64,000 nucleotides of DNA, taken from the NCBI GenBank assembly GCA_964036045.1, contig OZ038391.1:40496685-40560684 (forward strand), written 5' to 3'. Within the stretch, counting starts at the first letter, position 1; every line of letters begins with the position of its first letter. The position numbers and the translations under genes were made by a program. Shown one piece after another: positions 11,466 to 22,745 of the stretch. This DNA is from Eutreptiella sp. 'Long Island Sound 2002'. Its lineage: Eukaryota; Euglenozoa; Euglenophyceae; Eutreptiales; Eutreptiaceae. Under the pieces are notes generated by a model. It was not told the origin of the DNA, ran no database searches, and saw only the letters and a list, made by a program, of their open reading frames with translations.

Positions 11466-11640
11466 AACGCACCGTCGTCGCCTTCTTCACCCGCTCTGCC
11501 CACCGCCTTTGTCTCGCTCACCTGTGAGGACGAGTAGTCCCTCTCCAGAGGAGAGGACTGGCAGCAGGCTGCGAGAGGGCACGACACATACCTACCTACT
11601 CGCTACACTAGTGATGCAATGACTGGGGTAGCGTGTTAAG

Positions 11641-12072
11641 GCGGGGGATGGCAGGGGGGGCAGGCATAGGGGCAGGGGGGGCAGGGGTAGGGGCAGGGGC
11701 AGTGGCAGGGGCAGGGGCAGGGGCAGGGGCTGCAGCAGGAGCTGTGGCAGGAGCAGGGGCAGTGGGCGGGGCAGGGGCAGTGGCAGGGGCTGTGGCAGGG
11801 GCAGGGGTAGGGGCAGTGGGAGGGAGAGGAGCAACGGCAGGGGCAGGGGCACGGGCAGTTGCAGGGGCAGGGGCAGGGGCAGGGGCTGGGGCAGGGGGAG
11901 GGGCAGGGGCTAGGGCAGTGGCAGGAGCAGGGGCAGTTGCAGGGGCCAGGCCAGGGTTAGGGGCCGTGGGTAGGGGCAGGGGCAGGGGCATGGGCAGGGG
12001 CCAGGGCAGGGGTAGGGGCAGGGGTAGAGGCAGTGGCAGGGGCAGGGGCAGGGTTCAGGTTCAGGTTCAGGA
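11641..12072 (+). repeat. GGGGCA hexanucleotide array 2
   Basis: This is a shorter block of the same G-rich hexamer and orientation as array 1. It ends in three TTCAGG units (about 12053-12072). Confidence 0.9.
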
Positions 12073-12404
12073 CAACCTGCCCGAGGCTCCAGCAAGGCCG
12101 GAGGGGGACCCAGACAACGAGGGGCTCCCAACCGCCACAAGGCGGCTTACTCGGTCCCGCCTGGAAAGGTCGAAGCGGGCGGCCCGTGGCGGCACCCCGA
12201 GCCACCGGGGGCCGACACTTGCCGAGTTTCGGGGGGGGGGGTCCGCATGTGGTGTGGGCGAGGGCGCGAGGGCTGTAGGGGGCTCACGTGCGCAGGGGCG
12301 TCAGTGTGCCGCCGGCGTCGGCTTGGACGGTGTTGGTGAGGGTGCTGCCGGCAAGGCACAACGCGGGTCCGCGAAGTGCCGCCGCTTCACGCCTTGCCCC
12401 AACA
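12073..12404. other. Unique spacer between GGGGCA array 2 and the 23 bp satellite
   Basis: About 330 bp of GC-rich unique sequence includes a G homopolymer near 12230. An open frame runs through it from the flanking repeats but has no recognisable domain. Confidence 0.4.
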
Positions 12405-15400
12405 GGGGCGCAGACTGGGACTGCGCAGGGGCGCAGACTGGGGCTGCGCAGGGGCGCAGACTGGGGCTGCGCAGGGGCGCAGACTGGGGCTGCGCAGGGG
12501 CGCAGGCTGGGGCTGCGCAGGGGCGCAGGCTGGGGCTGCGCAGGGGCGCAGACTGGGGCTGCGCAGGGGCGCAGACTGGGGCTGCGCAGGGGCGCAGACT
12601 GGGGCTGCGCAGGGGCGCAGACTGGGGCTGCGCAGGGGCGCAGACTGGGGCTGCGCAGGGGCGCAGACTGGGGCTGCGCATGAGAGCAGGCTGGGGCTGC
12701 GCAGGGGCGCATACTGGGGCTGCGCAGGGGCGCAGACTGGGGCTGCGCAGGGGCGCAGACTGGGGCTGCGCAGGGGCGCAGACTGGGGCTGCGCAGGGGC
12801 GCAGACTGGGTCTGCGCAGGGGCGCAGACTGGGGCTGCGCAGGGGCGCAGACTGGGGCTGCGCAGGGGCGCAGACTGGGGCTGCGCAGGAGCGCAGACTG
12901 GGGCTGCGCAGGGGCGCAGACTGGGGCTGCGCAGGGGCGCAGACTGGGGCTGCGCAGGGGCGCAGACTGGGGCTGCGCACGGGCGCAGACTGGGGCTGCG
13001 CAGGGGCGCAGACTGGGGCTGTGCAGGGGCGCAGGCTGGGCCTGCGCACGGGCGCAGACTGGGGCTGCGCAGGGGCGCAGACTGGGGCTGCGCAGGCGTG
13101 CAGACTGGGGCTGCGCGGGAGCACAGACTGAGGCTGCGCAGGGGCGCAGACTGGGGCTGCGGAGGCGCGCAGACTGGGGCTGCGCAGGGGCGCAGACTGG
13201 GGCTGCGCAGGGGCGCAGACTGGGGCTGCGCAGGGGCGCAGACTGGGGCTGCGCAGGGGCGCAGACTGTGGCTGCGCAGGGGCGCAGACTGGGGCTGCGC
13301 AGGGGCGCAGACTGGGGCTGCGCACGGGCGCAGACTGGGGCTGCGCAGGGGCGCAGACTGGGGCTGCGCAGGGGCGCAGACTGGGGCTGCGCAGGGGCGC
13401 AGACTGGGGCTGCGCAGGGGCGCAGACTGGGGCTGCGCAGGGGCGCAGACTGGGGCTGTGTATGGGCGCAGACTGGGGCTGCGCATGAGCGCAGGCTGGG
13501 GCTGCGCAGGGGCGCAGACTGAGGCTGTGCAGGGGCGCAGACTGGGGCTGCGCATGCGCGCAGACTGGGGCTGCGCAGGGGCGCAGACTGGGGCTGCGCA
13601 GGGGCGCAGACTGGGGCTGCGCATGAGCGCAGGCTGGGGCTGCGCAGGGGCGCAGACTGGGGCTGCGCAGGGGCGCAGACTGGGGCTGCGCAGGGGCGCA
13701 GACTGGGGCTGCGCATGGGCGCAGACTGGGGCTGCGCAGGGGCGCAGACTGGGGCTGCGCAGGGGCGCAGACTGGGGCTGCGCAGGGGCGCAGACTCGGG
13801 CTGCGCACGGGCGCAGACTGGGGCTGCGCATGAGCGCAGGCTGGGGCTGCGCATGAGCGCAGACTGGGGCTGCGCACCGGCGCAGACTGGGGCTGCGCAG
13901 GGGCGCAGACTGGGGCTGCGCAGGGGCGCAGACTGGGGCTGCGCATGGGCGCAGACTGGGGCTGCGCAGGGGCGCAGACTGGGGCTGCGCAGGGGCGCAG
14001 ACTGGGGCTGCGCATGTGCGCGGACTGGGGCTGCGCAGGGGCGCAGACTGGGGCTGCGCAGGGGCGCAGACTGGGGCTGCGCAGGGGCGCAGACTGGGGC
14101 TGCGCAGCGGCGCAGACTGGGGCTGCGAAGGGGCGCAGACTGGGGCTGCGCACAGGCGCAGTCTGCGCAGTGGCGCAGACTGCGGCTGCGCAGGTGCGCA
14201 GACTGGGGCTGCGCAGGGGCGCAGACTGGGGCTGCGCAGGGGCGCAGACTGGGTCTGCGCAGGGGCGCAGACTGGGGCTGCGCAGGGGCGCAGACTGGGG
14301 CTGCGCAGGGGCGCAGACTGGGGCTGCGCAGGGGCGCAGACTGGGGCTGCGCACGGGCGCAGACTGGGGCTGAGCAGGGGCGCAGACTGGGGCTGTGCAG
14401 GGGCGCAGACTCGGGCTGCGCAGGCGCGCAGACTGGGGCTGCGCAGGGGCGCAGACTGGGGCTGCGCACGGGCGCACACTGGGGCTGCGCATGGGCGCAG
14501 ACTGGGGCTGCGCATGCGTGCAGACTGGGGCTGCGCAGGGGCGCAGACTCGGGCCGCGCATGAGCGCAGGCTGGGGCTGCGCAGGGGCGCAGACTGGGGC
14601 TGCGCAGGGGCGCAGACTGGGGCTGCGCAGGGGCGCAGACTGGGGCTGCGCATGTGCGCAGACTGGGGCTGCGCAGGGGCGCAGGCTGGGGCTGCGCAGG
14701 GGCGCAGACTGGGGCTGCGCATGAGCGCAGGCTGGGGCTGCGCAGGGGCGCAGACTGGGGCCGAGCAGGGGCGCAGACTGGGGCTGCGCATGTGCGCAGA
14801 CTGGGGCTGCGCATGAGCGCAGACTGGGGCTGCGCACCGGCGCAGACTGGGGCTGCGCAGGGGCGCAGACTGGGGCTGCGCAGGGGCGCAGACTGGGGCT
14901 GCGCATGGGCGCAGACTGGGGCTGCGCAGGGGCGCAGACTGGGGCTGCGCAGGGGCGCAGACTGGGGCTGCGCAGGGGCGCAGACTGGGGCTGCGCACGG
15001 GCGCAGACTGGGGCTGCGCATGAGCGCAGGCTGGGGCTGCGCATGAGCGCAGACTGGGGCTGCGCACCGGCGCAGACTGGGGCTGCGCAGGGGCGCAGAC
15101 TGGGGCTGCGCAGGGGCGCAGACTGGGGCTGCGCAGGGGCGCAGACTGGGGCTGCGCATGGGCGCAGACTGGGGCTGCGCAGGGGCGCAGACTGGGGCTG
15201 CGCAGGGGCGCAGACTGGGGCTGCGCATGTGCGCAGACTGGGGCTGCGCAGGGGCGCAGACTGGGGCTGCGCAGGGGCGCAGACTGGGGCTGCGCAGGGG
15301 CGCAGACTGGGGCTGCGAAGGGGCGCAGACTGGGGCTGCGCACGGGCGCAGTCTGCGCAGTGGCGCAGACTGGGGCTGCGCAGGGGCGCAGACTGGGGCT

Positions 15401-17967
15401 GCGCAGGGGCGCAGACTGGGGCTGCGCAGGGGCGCAGACTGGGGCTGCGCATGAGAACAGACTGGGGCTGCGCATGTGCGCAGACTGGGGCTGCGCAGGG
15501 GCGCAGACTGGGGCTGCGCACGGGCGCAGACTGGGGCTGCGCACGGGCGCAGACTGGGGCTGAGCAGGGGCGCAGACTGGGGCTGCGCAGGGGCACAGAC
15601 TGGGGCTGCACAGGCGCGCAGACTGGGGCTGCGCAGGAGCGCAGACTGGGGCTGCGCAGGGGCGCAGACTGGGGCTGCGCAGGAGCGCAGACTGGGGCTG
15701 AGCATGGGCGCAGACTGGGGCTGCGCATGGGCGCAGACTGGGGCTGCGCATGCGTGCAGACTGGGGCTGCGCAGGGGCGCAGACTGGGGCTGCGCATGAG
15801 CGCAGGCTGGGGCTGCGCAGGGGCGCAGACTGGGGCTGCGCATGTGCGCAGACTGGGGCTGCGCAGGGGCGCAGACTGGGGCTGTGCATGAGAGCAGACT
15901 GGGGCTGCGCATGAGCGCAGGCTGGGGCTGCGCAGGGGCGCAGACTGGGGCTGCGCAGGGGCGCAGACTGGGGCTGCGCAGGGGCGCAGACTGGGGCTGC
16001 GCAGGGGCGCAGACTGGGGCTACGCAGGGGCGCAGACTCGGGCTGCGCAGGGGCGCAGACTGGGGCTGCACAGGGGCGCAGACTGGGGCTGCACAGGGGC
16101 GCAGACTGGGGCTGCGCATGTGCGCAGACTGGGGCTGCGCAGGAGCGCAGACTGGGGCTGCGCAGGGGCGCAGACTGGGGCTGCGCAGGGGCGCAGACTG
16201 GGGCTGTGCAGGAGCGCAGACTGGGGCTGCGCAGGGGCGCAGACTGGGGCTGCGCAGGGGCGCAGACTGGGGCTGCGCAGGGGCGCAGACTGGGGCTGCG
16301 CAGGGGCGCAGGCTGGGGCTGCGCAGGGGCGCAGACTGGGGCTGCGCAGGGGCGCAGACTGGGTCTGCGCAGGGGCGCAGACTGGGGCTGCCCAGGGGCG
16401 CAGACTGGGGCTGCGCAGGGGCGGAGACTAGGGCTGCGCAGGGGCGCAGACTGGGGCTGCGCAGGATCGCAGACTGGGGCTGCGCACGGGCGCAGACTGG
16501 GGCTGCGTACGGGCGCAGACTGGGGCTACGCAGGGGCGCAGACTGGGGCTGCGCAGGGGCGCAGACTGGGGCTGCGCAGGGGCGCAGACTGGGGCTGCGC
16601 AGGGGCGCAGACTGGGGCTGCGCATGTGCGCAGACTGGGGCTGCGCAGGGGCGCAGGCTGGGGCTGCGCAGGGGCGCAGACTGGGGCTGCGCAGGGGCGC
16701 AGACTGAGGCTGCGCAGGGGCGCAGACTGGGGCTGCGAAGGGGCGCAGACTGGGGCTGCGCAGGGGCGCAGACTGGGGCTGCGCAGTGGCGCAGACTGGG
16801 GCTGCGCAGGGGCGCAGACTGGGGCTGCGCAGGGGCGCAGACCGGGGCTGCGCAGGGGCGCAGACTGGGGCTGCGCAGGGGCACAGACTGGGGCTACGCA
16901 GGGGCGCAGACTGGGGCTACGCAGGGGCGCAGACTGGGGCTACGCAGGGGCGCAGACTGGGGCTGCGCAGGGGCACAGACTGGGGCTGCGCAGGGGCGCA
17001 GACTTGGGCTGCGCAGGGGCGCAGACTGGGGCTGCGCAGGGGCGCAGGCTGGGGCTGCGCAGGGGCGCAGACTGGGGCTGCGCAGGGGCGCAGACTGGGG
17101 CTGCGCAGGGGCGCAGACTGGGGCTGCGCAGGGGCGCAGACTGGGGCTGCGCAGGGGCGCAGACTGGGGCTGCGCAGGGGCGCAGACTGGGGCTGCGCAG
17201 GGGCGCAGACTGGGGCTGCGCAGGAGCGCAGACTGGAGCTGCGCAGGGGCGCAGGCTGGGGCTGCGCAGGGGCGCAGACTGGGGCTGCGCAGGGGCGCAG
17301 ACTGGGGCTGCGCAGGGGCGCAGACTGGGGCTGCGCAGGGGCGCAGAGTGGGGCTGCGCATGAGCGCAGACTGGGGCTGCGCAGGAGCGCAGACTGGGGC
17401 TGCGCAGGGGCGCAGACTGGGGCTGCGCAGGGGCGCAGACTGGGGCTACGCAGGGGCGCAGGCTGGGGCTGCGCAGGGGCGCAGACTTGGGCTACGCAGG
17501 GGCGCAGACTGGGGCTACGCAGGAGCGCAAACTGGGGCTGCGCAGGGGCGCAGACTGGGGCTGCGCAGGGGCGCAGACTGGGGCTGCGCAGGGGCGCAGA
17601 CTGGGGCTGCGCAGGGGCACAGACTGGGGCTGCGCATGAGTGCAGACTGGGGCTGCGCAGGGGCGCAGACTGGGGCTGCGCAGGGGCGCAGACTGGGGCT
17701 ACGCAGGGGCACAGGCTGGGGCTGCGCAGGGGCGCAGACTGGGGCTACGCAGGGGCGCAGACTGGGGCTGCGCAGGGGCGCAGACTGGGGCTGCGCATGG
17801 GCGCAGACTGGGGCTGCGCAGGAGCGCAGACTGGGGCTGCGCAGGGGCGCAGACTGGGGCTGCGCAGGGGCGCAGACTGGGGCTGCGCATGAGCGCAGAC
17901 TGGGGCAGCGCAGGGTCGCAGACTGGGGCTGCGCAGGGGCGCAGACTGGGGCTGCGCAGTGCATTGC
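12405..17967 (+). repeat. 23 bp satellite array, roughly 240 units
   Basis: The unit is CTGCGC, a four-base spacer (most often AGGG), GCGCAG, then ACTGGGG. CTGCGC and GCGCAG are inverted repeats, so every unit can form a 6 bp stem with a four-base loop. The unit lacks stop codons in all six frames, and since 23 is not a multiple of three, every frame reads the same 23-residue cycle. The frames of 1527, 1201 and 1136 codons on the minus strand and 877 on the plus strand are therefore artefacts. A ~1190 bp block is duplicated inside the array (see findings). Confidence 0.97.
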
Positions 17968-18379
17968 AGGAGGGGGGGGGGGGGGGCGCCTCACCACAGG
18001 CTTTTGGCGACCCCCCCAGGCGCCGGGCTCCTCACAAGGAGGTTATTGGGGCCCGGGCCAGCGTGTGCGCGAGGGCCTCACCACAGGCTTTTGGCCCCGC
18101 GCTGTCGGGGGGGGGCGCGCCGGGGGGCCGTTCAGGCTGGTTCCCCCCGGGGCTGGCTCAGTTGTGCATGGCCACAGGCCAGCAGAGGCTGTTTCCTACG
18201 GGGCTCATGTCGGTTCATGGCCCAGGGCGCATGGGGGAGGGTCCCAACTCTCGCCCCCGGAGGTTCTTGCTGGCTGTCCCTGGGGGGGGGGGGGCATGCG
18301 GTTTCGAGTGTTCTGGGAGGCGAGCTACCTCCCATGGCAAAACCCAGGCGGCCTCTTCGCGCTGGGGAACCTCCGCGGG
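17968..18379. other. Unique spacer with G homopolymers
   Basis: GC-rich DNA with three G runs of nine or more (about 17972-17987, 18107 and 18283). It joins the 23 bp satellite to the next GGGGCA array. I see no gene. Confidence 0.4.
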
Positions 18380-21168
18380 GGGCAGGGGCAGGGGCAGGGG
18401 CATGGGCAGTGGCAGGGGCAGTGGCAGTGGCAGGGGCAGGAGCAGGGGCAGTGGGAGGGGCAAGTGCAGTGGTAGGCGCAGGGGCAGGGACAGGGGCAAG
18501 GGCAGGGGCAGTGCCTGGCGCAGGGGCAGTGGCAGGGGCAGTAGCAGGGGCAGTAGCAGGGGCAGGGGCAGGGGCAGTGGCAGGAGCAGGGGCAGTTGCA
18601 GGGGCAGGGGCAGGGTCAGGGGCAGTGGCAGGGGCAGTGGCAGTGGCAGGGGCAGGGGCACTGGCAGTGGCAGTAGCAGGGGCAGGGGCAGGGGCAGTGG
18701 CTGGGGCAGGGGCAGTGGCAGTAGCAGGGGTAGTAGCAGGGGCAGGGGCAGGGGCCGTGGCAGTGGCAGGGGCAGGGGTAGAAGCACGGGCAGGGGGGGC
18801 AGGGGCAGGGGCAAAGGCAGGGGCAGGGGCATGGGCAGGGGCAGGGACCGGTGCAGGGGCAGTGGCAGGGGCAGGGGCAGGAACAGGGGTAGGGGCTGGG
18901 GCAGGGGCAGGTGCAGGGGCAGGGGCAGGGGCAGTGGCAGGGGAAAGGGCAGGGGCTGGGGCAGGGGCAGTGGCAACGGCAGCGGCAGGGGCAGGGGCTG
19001 GGCCAGTGGCAGGGGCAGTGGCAGTGGCAGGGGCAGGGGCAGGGGCAGTGGCAGTAGCAGTAGCAGGGGCAGGGGCAGGGGCAGTGGCAGTAGCAGGGGC
19101 AGTGGCAGGGGCAGGGGCAGGGGCACGTGGCGGTGGCAGGGGTAGGGGCAGGGGCAGGGGCAGGGGCAGCCGCAGGAGCAGGGGCAGTTGCAGGGGCAGG
19201 GGCAGGGTTAGGGGCCGTGGTAGGGGCAGGGGCAGGGGCATGGGCAGGGGCAGTAGCAGGGGCAGAGGCAGGGGCCGGGGCGGGGACAGGGGCAGGGGTA
19301 GAGGCAGTGGCAAGAGCAGGGGCAGGGGCGGAGGCAGGGGCAGTGGCCGGGGCAGTGGCAGGGGCAGGGGCATGGGCAGGGGCAGGGGCAGTGGCAGTCG
19401 CAGGGGCAGGGGCAGGGGCAGGGGCAGTGGCAGTGGCAGTGGCAGGGGCAGGGGCAGGGGCAGAAGGAGGGGCAGGGGGGGCAGGGGCAGGGGCAGAGGC
19501 TGGGGCAGGGGCAGGGGCAGGGGCAGTGGCAGGAGCCGGGCCAGTGGGAGGGGCAAGGGCAGGGGCAGGGGCAGGGGCCGGCGCAGGGGCAGTGGCAGTA
19601 GCAGGGGCAGGGGCAGGGGCAGGGGTAGGGGCAGGGGCGGGGGCAGGTGCAGGGGCAGGGGCAGGAGCAGAGGCAGGGGCAAGGGCAGGGGTAGGGGCAG
19701 TGGCAACGGCACTGGCAGGGGCAGAGGCTGAGCCAGTGGCAGGGGCAGTGGCAGTGGCAGGGGCAGGGGCAGTGGCAGTAGCAGTAGCAGGGGCAGGGGC
19801 AGGGGCAGGGGCAGTGGCAGTAGCAGGGGCAGTGGCAGGGGCAGGGGCAGGGGCCGTGGCAGTGGCAGGGGCAGGAGCAGGGGCAGAGGCAGGGGCAGGG
19901 GGGGTAGGGGCAGGGGCAGTGGCAGGAGCAGGGGCAGGGGCAGGGGCTGGGGCTGGGGCAGGGGGAGGTGCAGGAGCAGGGGCAGTGGGAGGGGCAGGGG
20001 CAGTGGCAGGGACAGGGGCAGGGGCAGGGGCATGGGCAGGGGCCGTGGGAGGTGCAAGGGCAGTGGCAGGGGCAGGGCTAGGGGCAGTTGCAGTTGCAGG
20101 GGCAGGGGCAGGGGCTGGGTCAGGGGCAGAGGCAGGGGCAGTGGTAGTGACAGGGGCAGGGGCAGGGGCAGAGGCATGGGCAGGGGCAGGGGCAGGGGCA
20201 GGGGCAGGGGCAGTGGCAGTGGCAGGGGCAGTGGCACTGGCAGGGGCAGGGGCCGGGGCAGTGGCAGTTGCAGGGGCAGGGGCAGGGGCAGGGGCAGCGG
20301 CAGTAGCAGGGGCAGTGGCAGGGGCAGGGGCAGGGGCAGAGGCTTGGGCAGGGGGAGCAGGAGCAGGGGCAGGGGAAGTGGCAGGGGCAGGGGCAGGGGC
20401 AGGGGCAGGGGCAGGGGCAGGGGCAGGGGCAGGGGCAGGGGTTGGGGCAGGAGCAGTGGCAGGGGCAGGGGCAGCGGCTTGGGCAGGGGCAGGGGCTTTG
20501 GCTTTGGCTGGGGCTGGGGCAGGGGCAGTAGCAGGGGCAGAGGCAGGGGCAGGGGTAGGGGCAGGGGCAGTAGCAGGGGCAGTGGCAGGGGCAGGGGCTG
20601 GGGGAGTGGCAGGGGCAGTGGCAGTGTCAGGGGCAGGGGCAGGGGCAATGGCTGCAGCAGGGGCAGGGGCAGGGGCAGTGGCTGTTGCTGGGGCAAGGGG
20701 CAGGGGTAAGGGTAGTGGCAGTGGTAGGGGCAGGGGCAGGGGCCGAGGCAGGGGCATGGGGGGCATGGGCAGGGGCAGGGGCAGTGGCAGGAGCAGGGGC
20801 AGGGGCAGGGTCTGGGGCAGGGGCCGGGGCAGTGGCTGGAGTAGGGGACGTAGGAGGGGCAGGGGCAGTGGCAGGGGCAGGGGCCGGGGCCGCGGCAGGG
20901 GCAGGGGCAGGGGCAGGGGCAGTGGCAGGAGCAGGGGCAGTGGCAGGGGCAGTGGCAGGAGCAGGGGCAGGGGCAGGGGTAGGGGCAGGGGCATGGGCAG
21001 TGGCAGGAGCCGGGGCAGTGGCAGGGGCAGAGGCCGGGGCAGGGGCAGGGGCAGGGGCAGAGGCAGTGGCAGGGGCAGGAACAGGGTTAGAGGCAGGGGC
21101 AAGGCCAGGGGCAGGGGCAGTAGAAGGGGCAGGGGCAGGGGCAGGGGGGGCAGGGGCAGGGGCAGGGG
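18380..21168 (+). repeat. GGGGCA hexanucleotide array 3
   Basis: About 2.8 kb of the GGGGCA hexamer with many GTGGCA and GTAGCA variants, in the same orientation as the other arrays. It is interrupted at 21169 by a DIRS element and resumes at 26144, so arrays 3 and 4 were one array before the insertion. The 854, 828 and 686 codon frames across it are repeat products. Confidence 0.95.
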
Positions 21169-21557
21169 CTCGGATTTACCCGAATAGGTGAGGAGGAAAG
21201 AAGAGATGGCGAAGCAATAGCACTACACAAGACACATATATGGGCCAACTCCTTAAAACCGGTTTGTTTTCTCTGTTTTCTGCTCTTTTGGTGCCCCTTG
21301 CTACCTTTCATTGAAACGGGCACCCTCAAAATATACACAAAAATGGTATTATACATGAAAAATGAAATTTTTGACCTCAAATACCCCCTCCATGGGGTTT
21401 GAACCCACACTCTACCAACCTTAGAGTTGTGTTTTTCCTCTAAGCTACGACCTGTCGTCCACGATCTCAGAGAAAACCGTAGTATAATAAAAAATTTGGA
21501 AAATCAGTACTCCTTACATGCTCCAACCACTATTAACCTCCCATGCTCTTAAAACCG
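21169..21557. repeat. DIRS left inverted terminal repeat
   Basis: The core at about 21220-21557 is the reverse complement of 25798-26135 with few differences. The outermost ~50 bp (21169-21220) are specific to this end. Bases 21169-21242 recur inverted at 21629-21702 in the internal complementary region. Confidence 0.92.
21395..21447 (-). promoter_or_regulatory. tRNA-like A box and B box in left DIRS repeat
   Basis: This is the mirror copy of the right-repeat module: B box at 21395-21405 and A box at 21437-21447, read on the minus strand. The two modules point inwards and outwards symmetrically because of the inverted repeat. Confidence 0.6.
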
Positions 21558-21628
21558 TGGCAACCGACGACCCAAGTGTCAACTGCTTTTCACGGTGAGC
21601 GAAGAACTTAAGGGAGGGACAGGGTGGG

Positions 21629-21740
21629 CATATATGTGTCTTGTGTAGTGCTATTGCTTCGCCATCTCTTCTTTCCTCCTCACCTATTCGGGTAAATCCG
21701 AGCTGTCTCAGCTAGCACTACACAATCCCCATATATGGGC
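21629..21740. repeat. DIRS internal complementary region (ICR)
   Basis: Bases 21629-21702 are an exact reverse complement of the left terminus (21169-21242). They are followed by a 4 bp spacer (CTGT) and then by the reverse complement of the right terminus (21707-21740 against 26110-26143). This is a copy of the two ends joined. In the DIRS-1 model such a region templates joining of the termini to form the circular intermediate. Its place between the recombinase gene and the 3' terminal repeat is the standard one. Confidence 0.92.
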
Positions 21741-21787
21741 AACAGAACGGAAGACTGAGCTCCCGTGAACTGAACCCTTCATAAGAA

Positions 21788-22459
21788 TTAATTAATCGCC
21801 AGGCGCGAAGCGCGCGCCGCTTCTCCAGTCGCCAGATCAGGAGGGACCAGAACTTGCGAGATGCGCAACAGAGCTCTGGTCCTGTCGTAAAACTTTCTGA
21901 ATGTATCGTAACAGGACCAATCACCCAATGCTGCTACCACATGCGGATCCACGCCAAGATAGATTAGTGCAGTTGCTGCTGCTCCTCGTGTAGAATGCGC
22001 GGAAAACGAATCCGTCTCCAGTTCCCCCAATTCCAGTAGGTGTTTCCTTAACCAGCGAGTAGTGAGACCGTTGATGGTATCAGATGATAAAGGCTTCCGT
22101 GGCTTTCGTAGGGACACAAAAATCTCAGAACCCTCGTAATCACCAGTAGCCTCCAAATAACGCGCTAAGCAGCGCTGCGGATCAATTGACGGTGGCGTAA
22201 CATTGTGAATAGGATAACGTGCATAGTATCTCCTCCCTTTGCGCTTAGCAGAAATGAACCAAGGCTGAGCAGCGCGTTGGATATCCCTACGTGATCGCGC
22301 CAGATCAACGCCTCGGAACAAGGCAAAGAATCTCAAGGACAAAATGGCTTGCAAGCGCAGCTGAGCTTCCGTCTCCACAGGTTGCTGATGCATGACTTGT
22401 ATAAGACGCCGTACATCCTTAGAAACGATGATAATGAGGAACACTGACGAACCAGTCAC
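21788..22459 (-). CDS. DIRS tyrosine recombinase, catalytic part (ORF3)
   Basis: About 223 residues form the catalytic domain of a tyrosine recombinase, which would integrate the circular DNA. Visible catalytic residues are the first Arg in FFALFRGVDLARSR, the HSTR box (AHSTRGAAATALI, at about 21987-21998), the downstream LGDWS, and the nucleophile Tyr in FRKFYDR (about 21881-21900). The frame opens at GTG (22459) with no ATG. The N-terminal SAM-like domain lies just upstream in a different frame. So the gene is either disrupted by a one-base shift or needs frameshifting. Confidence 0.88.
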   Translation of the reverse strand: MTGSSVFLIIIVSKDVRRLIQVMHQQPVETEAQLRLQAILSLRFFALFRGVDLARSRRDIQRAAQPWFISAKRKGRRYYARYPIHNVTPPSIDPQRCLARYLEATGDYEGSEIFVSLRKPRKPLSSDTINGLTTRWLRKHLLELGELETDSFSAHSTRGAAATALIYLGVDPHVVAALGDWSCYDTFRKFYDRTRALLRISQVLVPPDLATGEAARASRLAIN

Positions 22460-22745
22460 GTTTCAAGTTGCGTAGCATACCCTCGAAACGTAGTTGCGAA
22501 AAGCACGGGAATAGACACACTGCTGAATACGCCATACGCCCAGCACTTAAAGAATGCGTGCGTGAAAACTTTAAAAGTTGCACCGCCACCGTCATCAGTG
22601 GGATTTGACCAAAGCGCTCCACCTTTAACAGTGGAGCAAGCGCCGCGTCTTGTAACAAGAACGTACCAAACATGTGCCACGCAGAATTGTAACGTTTCAA
22701 GGTGTCCTTCCCGATTTCATTGATGATAAGCGTCGCCTCTTCGTT
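22430..22745 (-). pseudogene. DIRS recombinase N-terminal domain, out of frame with catalytic part
   Basis: In the frame that stops at 22419, the stretch INEIGKDTLKRYNSAWHMF to RFEGMLRNLKRDW reads like the N-terminal core-binding domain of DIRS recombinases. It runs directly into the catalytic domain in another frame, with an overlap at 22419-22459. It also overlaps the end of ORF2 by about 50 bases, as is normal for DIRS. A single indel near 22440-22459 is the simplest explanation. Confidence 0.65.

Noticed and set aside
12284-17997. Very long frames (up to 1527 codons) on both strands across the 23 bp array
   Set aside because: The unit has no stop in any frame and its length is not a multiple of three, so all frames give the same peptide cycle. 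No start context, introns or codon bias support coding.
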